DNA of 8,163 nucleotides from NCBI GenBank assembly GCA_903819605.1, contig CAIJEA010000092.1, positions 1-8,163 of the forward strand. The letters are read 5' to 3'. The notes beneath the pieces were generated by a model. The model was given only the letters and a program-made list of their open reading frames with translations, had not been told where the DNA came from and did no database searches. The position numbers and the translations under genes were made by a program. Positions 1 to 6,337 of this stretch are shown piece by piece. Within the stretch, counting starts at the first letter, position 1, and every line of letters starts with the position of its first letter. The stretch is from an uncultured cyanobacterium (GTDB lineage Bacteria; Cyanobacteriota; Cyanobacteriia; Pseudanabaenales; Pseudanabaenaceae).

Positions 1-2
1 AC

Positions 3-28
3 GTGTGATAAACACACTTCTGGTTTTT
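3..28 (+). terminator. Weak hairpin plus T-run, possible end of an upstream gene
   Basis: GTGTG (3-7) pairs with CACAC (13-17) around a five-base loop, and a T5 run lies at 24-28. The stem is only 5 bp and the T-run starts six bases after it, so this is a weak intrinsic-terminator candidate. No coding frame of an upstream gene can be recognised in the first 183 bases, so what it would terminate is unknown. Confidence 0.2.
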
Positions 29-83
29 AAGTTTATTTATGCTGAGCTACTAAGTGAGAATTACTCCTATTCCTTGGAAGGCT

Positions 84-113
84 TTGTGCTAAGGCTCCGA
101 GTCCTGATACAAT
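84..113 (+). promoter_or_regulatory. Probable proS promoter (extended -10)
   Basis: TACAAT at 108-113 matches five of six positions of the TATAAT -10 box. It is preceded by TG at 105-106, giving the extended -10 form TGnTACAAT. A poor -35 candidate, TTGTGC (84-89), lies 18 bp upstream. Transcription would start near 120 and leave a leader of about 60 bases before the proS ATG at 184. Assigned from sequence alone. Confidence 0.45.
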
Positions 114-149
114 CAACAGTTAGAATCTTTGTCAATTCATTAACGAAAT

Positions 150-170
150 TCTAGCGATTATCTCTAGCGA
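150..170 (+). repeat. Direct repeat in the proS leader
   Basis: TCTAGCGA occurs at 150-157 and again at 163-170, a 13-base period, and the second copy ends 13 bases before the proS start codon. It lies inside the inferred 5' leader. It may be chance or a site for a leader-binding factor; nothing in the sequence decides. Confidence 0.4.
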
Positions 171-183
171 ACATCTCGGAAAT

Positions 184-1989
184 ATGCGTCTATCTCACAT
201 GCTCTGGGTCACTCTCCGTGAAGATCCCGCCGAAGCAGAATTACCAAGCCACAAGCTCTTATTACGTGCAGGTTTCATCAGGCGCGTTGGTTCAGGCTTG
301 TATGTCTACCTACCGCTCATGTGGCGTGTCTTGCAAAAGATTGCGGCGATCGTGCGCGAAGAGATGAACGCAACTGGGGCACAAGAATGTCTATTGACGC
401 AACTACAACCTGCGGAACTTTGGCAGGAGTCAGGACGCTGGGATACGTATACTAAAGCCGAAGGGATCATGTTTGCCCTTACCGATCGCGCCAACCGCGA
501 AGTTGGTCTGGGTCCAACCCATGAAGAAGTAATTACAGCGATCGCTAGAGATACAATCCGTTCCTATCGCCAACTTCCTCAACATTTATATCAAATCCAA
601 ACCAAGTTCCGCGACGAGATTCGTCCGAGATTCGGCTTAATGCGTGGGCGTGAATTCATCATGAAAGATGGTTATTCATTCCATATCAATGAAGAGAGTC
701 TCAAGAAAACCTACTTCGAGATGGATCGTGCCTATCGGAATATGTTCGATCGCTGCGGTCTAAAATTTCGTGCAGTAGAAGCGGACTCAGGCGCGATTGG
801 AGGTTCGGGTTCGCAGGAGTTTATGGTACTAGCGGATGCTGGTGAAGATGACATTCTCTTCACTGAAGACAGTAGCTATGCTGCCAATGTAGAAAAAGCG
901 ACATCAGTTCCACCCGATGCGATTCCTTCGCATTTTGATAAATTCGAGAAAGTGCATACACCCAAGGCTGGCACTATCGAGACTGTTTGCAAGATGTTGA
1001 AATGCGATCCTACACAAGTTGTGAAACAGGTTCTTTATCAAGTTGTCTATGACAATGGCACAACGGTTTTAGTGCTAGTTAGTATTCGTGGCGATCGCGA
1101 TGTTAACGAAGTAAAACTGCAAAATGAGCTGACAAAATTAGCCGACAATTACGGCGGTAAAGCAATTATTAATCTCCAAGTTGCCGATCTTGAATCTCAA
1201 CAAAAATGGGCGCATTCCAAACTTCCTGTTGGATTTATTGCACCAAATTTAGAAGATACTTATATCGACAAAGTATCAGGATTTGCATCAAAATTCCTTC
1301 GTTTAGCCGATCTCACTGTTGAGCATTTACATAACTTTGTGACAGGTGCAAATGAAGCTGACTATCACGTTGTCGGTGCAAATTGGGGGAAAGACTTCAC
1401 CTTGCCTACGGTAGTAAATCTCGATAAAGCTAAAGCAGGCGATCGCGCTGTTCACGATCCTTCGCAAATTTTACAAACTGCTAGAGGCATCGAAGTTGGA
1501 CATATATTCCAATTGGGAACTAAATATTCCAAGGCGATGAAGGCGAACTTTACCAATGAGCAGGGCGAAGAATTGCCTTTAGTAATGGGTTGTTATGGCT
1601 TAGGGGTGTCGCGTCTTGCTCAAGCAGCGGTTGAGCAGTCCCACGACAAGGATGGAATCATCTGGAATAAAGCGATCGCTCCCTATCATGTAATCGTCAC
1701 TGTTCCCAACGTTGGCGATGCTAAACAAATGGAAGTCGGTGAGAAACTCTATGCAGAAATCAATGCTGCCAAGATTGAAGTACTACTTGACGATCGCGAT
1801 GAACGCGCTGGCGTGAAGTTCAAGGATGCGGATCTGGTCGGGATTCCCTATCGTGTGGTTACAGGGAAAGCGATCGCCGAAGGCAAGGTCGAGATCGTCA
1901 ATCGCGCTACTAAGTTGGCTACTTTAGTAGCGATCGAGTCTGTTGTCGAATACTTGCAGAATGAGCTAGCTGAAAGCACCTTGCATTAA
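184..1989 (+). CDS. proS: Prolyl-tRNA synthetase, bacterial type with editing insertion
   Basis: Cytoplasmic class II aminoacyl-tRNA synthetase that charges tRNA-Pro with proline using ATP. The 601 residues cover the whole bacterial-type enzyme. The N-terminal catalytic part runs over about residues 1-220. It contains the PTHEE segment (111-115) and motif 2 around FRDEIRPR (142-149), followed by GREFIMKDGYSFH (155-167). An insertion of about residues 223-405 corresponds to the INS editing domain that hydrolyses mischarged Ala-tRNA-Pro. It includes K281 and a GxxxP loop, G350-FIA-P354. Class II motif 3 is GCYGLGVSRL (469-478). The anticodon-binding domain starts near residue 500 (YHVIVTVPN) and continues to the C-terminus. 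The ATG at 184 gives the family's usual N-terminus (MRLSHMLWVTLREDPAEAEL); a GGA three bases upstream is too close to be a convincing ribosome site. The gene converges with the response regulator downstream. It has a full set of motifs and no frameshift, so the assignment is secure. Confidence 0.97.
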   Translation: MRLSHMLWVTLREDPAEAELPSHKLLLRAGFIRRVGSGLYVYLPLMWRVLQKIAAIVREEMNATGAQECLLTQLQPAELWQESGRWDTYTKAEGIMFALTDRANREVGLGPTHEEVITAIARDTIRSYRQLPQHLYQIQTKFRDEIRPRFGLMRGREFIMKDGYSFHINEESLKKTYFEMDRAYRNMFDRCGLKFRAVEADSGAIGGSGSQEFMVLADAGEDDILFTEDSSYAANVEKATSVPPDAIPSHFDKFEKVHTPKAGTIETVCKMLKCDPTQVVKQVLYQVVYDNGTTVLVLVSIRGDRDVNEVKLQNELTKLADNYGGKAIINLQVADLESQQKWAHSKLPVGFIAPNLEDTYIDKVSGFASKFLRLADLTVEHLHNFVTGANEADYHVVGANWGKDFTLPTVVNLDKAKAGDRAVHDPSQILQTARGIEVGHIFQLGTKYSKAMKANFTNEQGEELPLVMGCYGLGVSRLAQAAVEQSHDKDGIIWNKAIAPYHVIVTVPNVGDAKQMEVGEKLYAEINAAKIEVLLDDRDERAGVKFKDADLVGIPYRVVTGKAIAEGKVEIVNRATKLATLVAIESVVEYLQNELAESTLH

Positions 1990-1991
1990 AA

Positions 1992-2027
1992 AGCAATGCA
2001 AGTTTTGCATAGGACATAAAACCCAAA
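1992..2027 (+). repeat. Leader block of dispersed hairpin repeat, copy A
   Basis: This block starts with AGCAATGCAAGTTTTGC and ends with GGACATAAAACCCAAA. It recurs almost unchanged at 7146-7182, differing by one substitution and one inserted base. It contains a small hairpin, ATGCAA (1996-2001) / TTGCAT (2005-2010) with loop GTT. It lies two bases after the proS stop codon and runs directly into a larger palindrome. No coding frame explains the conservation between the two copies. Confidence 0.85.
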
Positions 2028-2070
2028 TAAATATAGGCGGAGCTTCGCGTCGCCTATATTTATTTTTCTA
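2025..2070. terminator. 15-bp hairpin between convergent proS and regulator genes
   Basis: The arms 2025-2039 and 2051-2065 (AAATAAATATAGGCG and its exact complement) form a perfect 15-bp stem with an 11-base tip containing GCTTCGCG. A short T-run follows at 2063-2067. On the other strand the hairpin is followed by a T-containing stretch that includes GGGTTTTA. It lies between two genes that converge, so it can serve as a bidirectional transcription end. The terminator role is inferred; the palindrome is directly visible. Confidence 0.7.
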
Positions 2071-2072
2071 AA

Positions 2073-3311
2073 CTAACTGGAATCATCGGATGGTTCAAGC
2101 GACGATAGCTCATTTGTCTCTATGTCATAAGAATAAAGATATTTGTGGATTTGTTCGCCAATTTTGTCATTACCCGATGTCTTAGATACAAAAGCTGTTG
2201 CACCAACCAACTTTGCCTTAATCCGATCTATTAGCGTGTTATTACCAGTCAAAATCAAAATAGGCGTATTCTTAAATTCTGGTATACGACGTATTTGGGT
2301 GCAGAGTTCATAGCCACCAACAATCGGCATCACCACATCTAAGATAATCAACTCTGGCTTATGCTCAATCAGCAATGGCAAGACTTTAATAGAATCTCGA
2401 ATGCCTAAGAACCCATAGCCAAATTCTGTAACTATCTGCTCAATAGTTGCACATACTTGATTGCTATCGTCCACACAAGCAATAAGAGGTCTCGCCAATA
2501 TTGGCAGCTTTTTCTGGATTAGATCGTTATCTCGCAACTTAGCTGTTTCATTCGCTTCATTTAAAGAACCAGATGAAAAAGGAGCTTGTACGTCAGAGAC
2601 TTCCACCAAGCCGACCATACCACGGTGATAGTAAGCCATTAAGGACTGTACGAGAGTCAGCAAGTCTTTCTTCATCCATGCCGATAACTCACGGAGCGAT
2701 CGCCTTCCATCAAGGATGGTGATTAGCGTTTTATAAGTGAGATCAGAAGCTTCTTCTTTGAGTTGTTCAGGGCGCTTAATCCAAGGAGCAAGATTGGGCG
2801 AGAAGTCGGCTATTCCTGCTTTACGCCATGTTAACCAATCTTGATGAGCACGCTCGATCGCATTCTCAGCATGGATCAAAGAAATTACAGGTGTAATTTC
2901 GTCTTCAAAATCACAGTAATAGGTAATTCGCTCGTTAGCAGCACATTGGATGATATCAAATAGTACTTCTTGAACAAAACATTCAATAATTGGCGAGATT
3001 TGCTCACGGGTAAGAATCATCCGTTTCATCAGGATGACCAGTACCTGATAGTCCCATAGTCTAATTTCTTCAGGAGTACGGAGAGAAATTTTATTAAAGT
3101 CTATCTGTACTCTGTACTGCCCCATTAACCTGCGCCAACGTCGATGGTTATGTATCCCCCCAGAAGCCCACACAAGCCTACCATGACAATAATAAATACT
3201 CCATTTGTAATCTTTGACACTATGAAGTTCTAGTTTGCCAGTAAATTGCTTGCGACCATATCCGCGCAATTGTTCTACAAGACTGTAAACAGCTAGATTA
3301 TCTGTATCCAT
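2073..3311 (-). CDS. PatA/PixG-family response regulator (PATAN/DUF4388-like + REC)
   Basis: Cytoplasmic two-component response regulator of 412 residues with no DNA-binding output domain. The N-terminal region (about 1-145) resembles the PATAN/DUF4388 domain of cyanobacterial PatA and PixG, with the typical opening (FTGKLELHS, WSIYYCHGRLVWASGG). A middle segment (about 190-240) looks like a small helical or winged-helix unit. The C-terminal receiver (about 275-393) has the acidic pair D281-D282, the phospho-acceptor D325 (LIILDVVMP), the switch T355 and the conserved K377. The residue after that lysine is T378, where most receivers have proline. In known relatives such proteins act in phototaxis, pilus signalling or heterocyst pattern control. 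No histidine kinase, CheW or receptor gene lies nearby, so the partner is unknown and paralogue names are not assigned. The ATG at 3311 gives a sensible N-terminus. The gene diverges from the DUF3352 gene. Confidence 0.88.
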   Translation of the reverse strand: MDTDNLAVYSLVEQLRGYGRKQFTGKLELHSVKDYKWSIYYCHGRLVWASGGIHNHRRWRRLMGQYRVQIDFNKISLRTPEEIRLWDYQVLVILMKRMILTREQISPIIECFVQEVLFDIIQCAANERITYYCDFEDEITPVISLIHAENAIERAHQDWLTWRKAGIADFSPNLAPWIKRPEQLKEEASDLTYKTLITILDGRRSLRELSAWMKKDLLTLVQSLMAYYHRGMVGLVEVSDVQAPFSSGSLNEANETAKLRDNDLIQKKLPILARPLIACVDDSNQVCATIEQIVTEFGYGFLGIRDSIKVLPLLIEHKPELIILDVVMPIVGGYELCTQIRRIPEFKNTPILILTGNNTLIDRIKAKLVGATAFVSKTSGNDKIGEQIHKYLYSYDIETNELSSLEPSDDSS

Positions 3312-3380
3312 GCATCATCCATGCTTCATAGAAATTGAATCTTTTAGCGTGAAAAATCTCAAAACTATCTTTCCAAATAC

Positions 3381-3411
3381 AAACTAAGGTTGTTGTTAGC
3401 AACTTAGGTTT
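3381..3411. promoter_or_regulatory. Imperfect inverted repeat abutting a -35 box
   Basis: AAACTAAGGTTG (3381-3392) faces CAACTTAGGTTT (3400-3411). The halves pair as AAAC/GTTT, TAAG/CTTA and TTG/CAA, with one bulged base on each side and a seven-base loop. The right arm ends on the first T of the TTGACA box at 3411-3416. It lies in the divergent spacer, so it could be an operator for either gene or an RNA hairpin in the regulator's leader. Function is inferred from position only. Confidence 0.35.
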
Positions 3412-3439
3412 TGACAAAAATATACTCGTTATAAAGAAT
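3411..3439 (+). promoter_or_regulatory. Candidate promoter for the DUF3352 gene
   Basis: TTGACA (3411-3416) is a perfect -35 consensus. At 17 bp spacing lies AAGAAT (3434-3439), which matches four of six -10 positions. An AT-rich TTATAA (3429-3434) is closer but only 13 bp away. A start near 3446 would give a leader of about 115 bases. The rest of the 251-base spacer (3312-3562) shows no gene. Confidence 0.35.
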
Positions 3440-3562
3440 ATATCAATAAATCGAGAAATTAGAGTGATGCTTTCGTCTGTACCCGATTCTGTAGTATCTT
3501 GATTGAGACTTGGCGATCTTAGTATTTTGATGTCTTACAACTTTTAGGTCTATTTTATATTC

Positions 3563-5281
3563 ATGTCAAAGTCATCTAGGAATAATAAATCTGCAAAAAC
3601 GAAACAGTCAGCGACGCTGATGTATGTGGGCATTGGAGCGGCTGTGGTCGCCACAGGATTAGGTGGGGGGTATTTCTATTTTACTCAGCGATCGCAAGCG
3701 ATTCAGGGTATTCTGGGCGCAGCAGCAGCGATCCCACAAGAAGCTCAGGTAGTGATGGCCTTTAACACCAAATCTGAGCCTTGGAATAAATTGGCTCAAT
3801 TTGGGACACCTGCTTCGCAAAAGCTAATTGGTGATGGGATTACTAAATCACCACTAAATTCGTTACTAGTTCAGAGCAAGACAGAATATGGTCGCGATGT
3901 GCAGCCTTGGCTTGAGGGTTATATCATTACGGCGCTCGTACCAAACGCAGCCCAACCCCAAGCACCCGCCGCAACCTTAGTCATTGCCCCAACTCGCGAT
4001 CGCAGTAAGTCCGATGCTTTTTTAGGGAAATATCGCGAAGCATTGACCCAGCAAGGTGCAAGGTTTACGACCAAGCAATATAAAGATGTCACCTATTACG
4101 AATCACCATCTCGCGATCCTAATAGCAGTGTAGTGACCGCAGATATTGGTGGTCAGTATGTGGCGATCGCTACAAGTGCAACGCTGATCCAACAGACGAT
4201 CGACACTTACAAAGGCAGTAACCCATCCCTCTCAAAAAAACCTAGCTTTGCCAAGATTTACGGCTCTACTACCCAAACAAAAATTGCAGAGCCTCTATTA
4301 CAGGTTTATCTAGATGGCGACGTAGCATTAGAGTTTATTGGTTCTCAAGCCAAGCTCAATCTAAACGAATCTGCGATCGCCCAATCGAGGCGCGAGCTTG
4401 ATGCAATGACCCTAACTGGTGGAACCCAAAAGGAAGGTTTGCGCTTTGAGATTAATACTTATCTCAAAAATGACAATTCCAATCCATTGGTTAATAATGA
4501 GGCAAAAGTCCTTAACCTTTTACCTCAAGAAACATTTTTATTAATTTCAGGGGTAAATCTTTATCAGTCTTGGCAATCGCTGGTATCGCAAGCAAAGGGA
4601 AATGCTAGTTCTGCTCAACTTATCGATCAGATTCGCAAAGCTGTAAAGGAAAGCACTAAGCTCGATTTAGATCAAGATATTCTCAAATGGATGAATGGCG
4701 AATTTGCGATCGCGGCAATTCCCAATAATCAAGGTATTTTAGCTAACCCTGGGTTTGGGTTTGTCGCGATCGCCCAAGCGAGCGATCAGAATGCTGCCAA
4801 AAATGCCCTAGATAAAATCGATAACGCGGCTCAATCAACGTCAGGTGGACTCTTACCTAAAGGAGTGGATCTAAAACCCAAACAAATTGGTGATAAATCA
4901 GTCGTCACTTGGGCGATCGGGAATACCACTGTGGCAACTCGCGGTAATTTAGATAACAACTTTGTCTTCTGGTCTATGGGCGATCTCGCTGATTCCTTTG
5001 TTCCCAAACCAGTGCGGACATTACCAGAGAGCAGTCCATTCCAAATCTTGACCACAGGAATTCCCAAATCCAACGGTGGTTATTTCTATCTAAATATGAC
5101 AACAGCGCTCACGCTAGCCGATCGCCTATTGCCTCCCGAAGTCAAGTCTAATCCTAACTTTACGGAAATTCGTTCAGTTCTTGATGCCATCAATGGGATT
5201 GCAGTAACTTCTACCAATGTAGACACCAAAACTACTCGTCTAGATTTCTTATTTACGCTCAAGCCCACTCCAGGAAACTAA
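3563..5281 (+). CDS. DUF3352 membrane-anchored protein with two homologous halves
   Basis: Cyanobacterial DUF3352 family protein of 572 residues; molecular function is not known. A lysine-rich N-terminus (1-17) is followed by one hydrophobic segment (about 18-41). The rest is hydrophilic and contains no cysteine, which fits an N-in anchor with a large periplasmic part. Within the exported part I see two similar halves about 260 residues apart. IPQEAQVVMAF (57-67) matches LPQETFLLISG (320-330). DVQPWLEGYIITALVPN (112-128) matches DILKWMNGEFAIAAIPN (372-388). LDAMTLTG...LRFEINTYLK (279-302) matches the end of the protein, INGIAVTS...TRLDFLFTLK (543-567). The ATG at 3563 puts the charged residues directly before the membrane segment; no clear ribosome site is present. 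It is followed by two hairpins. An alternative cytoplasmic role is unlikely given the anchor. Family confidence is high, topology moderate. Confidence 0.88.
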   Translation: MSKSSRNNKSAKTKQSATLMYVGIGAAVVATGLGGGYFYFTQRSQAIQGILGAAAAIPQEAQVVMAFNTKSEPWNKLAQFGTPASQKLIGDGITKSPLNSLLVQSKTEYGRDVQPWLEGYIITALVPNAAQPQAPAATLVIAPTRDRSKSDAFLGKYREALTQQGARFTTKQYKDVTYYESPSRDPNSSVVTADIGGQYVAIATSATLIQQTIDTYKGSNPSLSKKPSFAKIYGSTTQTKIAEPLLQVYLDGDVALEFIGSQAKLNLNESAIAQSRRELDAMTLTGGTQKEGLRFEINTYLKNDNSNPLVNNEAKVLNLLPQETFLLISGVNLYQSWQSLVSQAKGNASSAQLIDQIRKAVKESTKLDLDQDILKWMNGEFAIAAIPNNQGILANPGFGFVAIAQASDQNAAKNALDKIDNAAQSTSGGLLPKGVDLKPKQIGDKSVVTWAIGNTTVATRGNLDNNFVFWSMGDLADSFVPKPVRTLPESSPFQILTTGIPKSNGGYFYLNMTTALTLADRLLPPEVKSNPNFTEIRSVLDAINGIAVTSTNVDTKTTRLDFLFTLKPTPGN

Positions 5282-5284
5282 CTG

Positions 5285-5331
5285 AACCCCAAAATAAAGG
5301 CGGCGCTTCGCGCCGCCTTTATTTTGGGGTT
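5285..5331. terminator. Perfect 22-bp hairpin after the DUF3352 gene
   Basis: The arms 5285-5306 and 5310-5331 are exact complements over 22 bp, with a TTC loop (5307-5309). The stem begins four bases after the stop codon. Its core (ACCCCAAAATAAAGGCGGCG with tip CTTCGCG) resembles the palindromes at 2025-2065 and 7173-7219. An A-rich lower arm on one side and TTTATTTT on the other would suit termination, although no T-run follows the stem. It is most likely both a repeat-family member and the transcription end of the gene. Confidence 0.75.
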
Positions 5332-5355
5332 TCATGTATTAGCAAACGAACCACA

Positions 5356-5400
5356 AGAAAAGCCTTGAAAGCGTTGCTTCGTAGCGCTTTCAAGGTTTCT
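5356..5400. repeat. Long hairpin, second palindrome type, copy C
   Basis: CCTTGAAAGCG (5363-5373) pairs exactly with CGCTTTCAAGG (5385-5395). Outside this, AGAAA (5356-5360) pairs with TTTCT (5396-5400), with a two-base AG bulge on the left. The tip TTGCTTCGTAG can pair further down to a TTC loop. The outer words AAGCCTTG and CAAGGTTTCT recur in the hairpin at 6241-6275. It stands 24 bases after the 22-bp hairpin, so the DUF3352 gene is followed by two large palindromes in a row. Confidence 0.65.
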
Positions 5401-5440
5401 ATTGGGTTGGGTTTGAGCGTAAAGAGCTTTAATATGACGT

Positions 5441-5485
5441 AAGATCGCAAGATCGAACTCACGCTATATTAATTTTAGGTAAAAT
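5441..5485 (+). promoter_or_regulatory. Candidate control region of the DUF3386 gene
   Basis: AAGATCG occurs twice in near-tandem, at 5441-5447 and 5449-5455. Downstream lies TAAAAT (5480-5485), a five-of-six match to the -10 box, and a second AT-rich box, TATATT (5465-5470). No good -35 box is seen at the proper distance from either. A start near 5492 would give a leader of about 23 bases. The direct repeat may be a regulator site. The assignment is tentative. Confidence 0.3.
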
Positions 5486-5514
5486 ATAAGAATCTTCAAT
5501 ACTTTTAACAAACA

Positions 5515-6231
5515 ATGGTTACAGCAGCACCAGACACAAAGTCCGATACTAATGCCCGCGATTTATTTCAGGCGGCTTACGAAAATCGTTATACATGGGA
5601 TAGCAATTTCCCAGGGCTAACTGCCAATGTCTCTGTCGCGATCGATGGCGTAGCACGCAAGGGCAAGGCTCGGATCAATCAAGATCTATCGGTCGAAGTG
5701 AGCATGGATGAGCCTCAACTAATCGAGCGCACTACCCGCACTCCTAGCGGTGAAGAAAAGACGGTCTCAGTTGATGAAGGTCAAGAATGGCTCTACAACC
5801 AACTACGCGATGTGGTCACACACCGCAAGCGCAAAACCTTTGAAGAAGCGCATGGTAAATCCTCGTTTAACCTCGGTGCAAGCGATGAGTCAGGAGCCAT
5901 CGAAATTCTAGTCACTGGTGACTCGATGGGTTCAAACTACAAAGTTCGTGGCAACGAGATCTCAATGGTTAGTCGTGTGATGGGACGGATTGGTTTTGTA
6001 ATCAATCACCTTGGTCATCTTGATACAGGTGAAGGCTATATTTCTTCGCTTTATACTGCGGTTTTTCGCAATCCCCAAACCGATGAAATTGTTCGTCAAG
6101 CTCGCTTTGAAGATATCTACGAAAAGTTTGGTAATTACTATGTAATGACTAAACAAATCGTGCAGTCTAATGAGCAAGGTCAAACCAAAAACTATGAAAT
6201 CATCTTCAATGATATTCAGCTACTAGGCTAG
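5515..6231 (+). CDS. DUF3386 family protein
   Basis: Cyanobacterial conserved protein of the DUF3386 family, 238 residues; no biochemical role is established that I can cite. The recognisable N-terminal signature is ARDLFQAAYENRYTWDSNFPG (14-34). It is followed by alternating hydrophobic strands (ANVSVAIDG, ARINQDLSVEVSM) and a charged middle part. The C-terminal part is rich in strands, ending with YEIIFNDIQLLG. There is no signal peptide, membrane segment or cysteine, so a soluble, mostly beta protein is likely. The ATG at 5515 is preceded by AACAAACA with no ribosome site. It stands 233 bases from the DUF3352 gene with two hairpins between them, so it is probably transcribed separately. 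The length fits the family. No exact HIP1 site lies inside it, unlike most neighbours. Confidence 0.85.
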   Translation: MVTAAPDTKSDTNARDLFQAAYENRYTWDSNFPGLTANVSVAIDGVARKGKARINQDLSVEVSMDEPQLIERTTRTPSGEEKTVSVDEGQEWLYNQLRDVVTHRKRKTFEEAHGKSSFNLGASDESGAIEILVTGDSMGSNYKVRGNEISMVSRVMGRIGFVINHLGHLDTGEGYISSLYTAVFRNPQTDEIVRQARFEDIYEKFGNYYVMTKQIVQSNEQGQTKNYEIIFNDIQLLG

Positions 6232-6240
6232 AGTTTTTGC

Positions 6241-6275
6241 ATTGAAGAAGCCTTGCAAAGCAAGGTTTCTTCAAT
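6241..6275. terminator. 16-bp hairpin after the DUF3386 gene, copy D
   Basis: ATTGAAGAAGCCTTGC (6241-6256) pairs with 6260-6275 over 16 bp, with one G-T pair and an AAA loop. It starts nine bases after the DUF3386 stop codon. The words AAGCCTTG and CAAGGTTTCT are shared with the hairpin at 5356-5400. A T5 run lies before rather than after the stem, so on the plus strand it is not a classical terminator; on the minus strand it is followed by the complement, AAAAA. It overlaps the start of an open frame that extends the next gene leftwards, which argues against that extension being translated. Confidence 0.6.
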
Positions 6276-6337
6276 GTTGGGGAACCAAGGGACTTAACCC
6301 ATTGCCTGTTCTAACAGAAACGACAGTAGCGATAATT

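Noticed and set aside
306..494. Open frame antisense to proS
   Set aside because: It lies fully inside the conserved catalytic domain of proS, resembles no family, and has no promoter or start signal.
184..1989. T-box or other amino-acid riboswitch controlling proS
   Set aside because: The inferred leader of about 60 bases is too short, no T-box consensus or antiterminator stem is visible, and T-boxes are not typical of cyanobacteria.
4831..5268. Two open frames antisense to the DUF3352 gene
   Set aside because: Both are shadows of the conserved C-terminal half of the plus-strand protein.
2073..5281. A two-component or phototaxis operon
   Set aside because: Only the lone response regulator is present. 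The adjacent DUF3352 gene is divergent and no kinase, CheW-like or receptor gene lies in the window.
6242..6337. Leftward extension of the membrane-protein gene from a TTG at 6242
   Set aside because: The extension translates the 6241-6275 hairpin repeat and gives a sequence unlike the rest of the protein; the ATG at 6338 is a better start.
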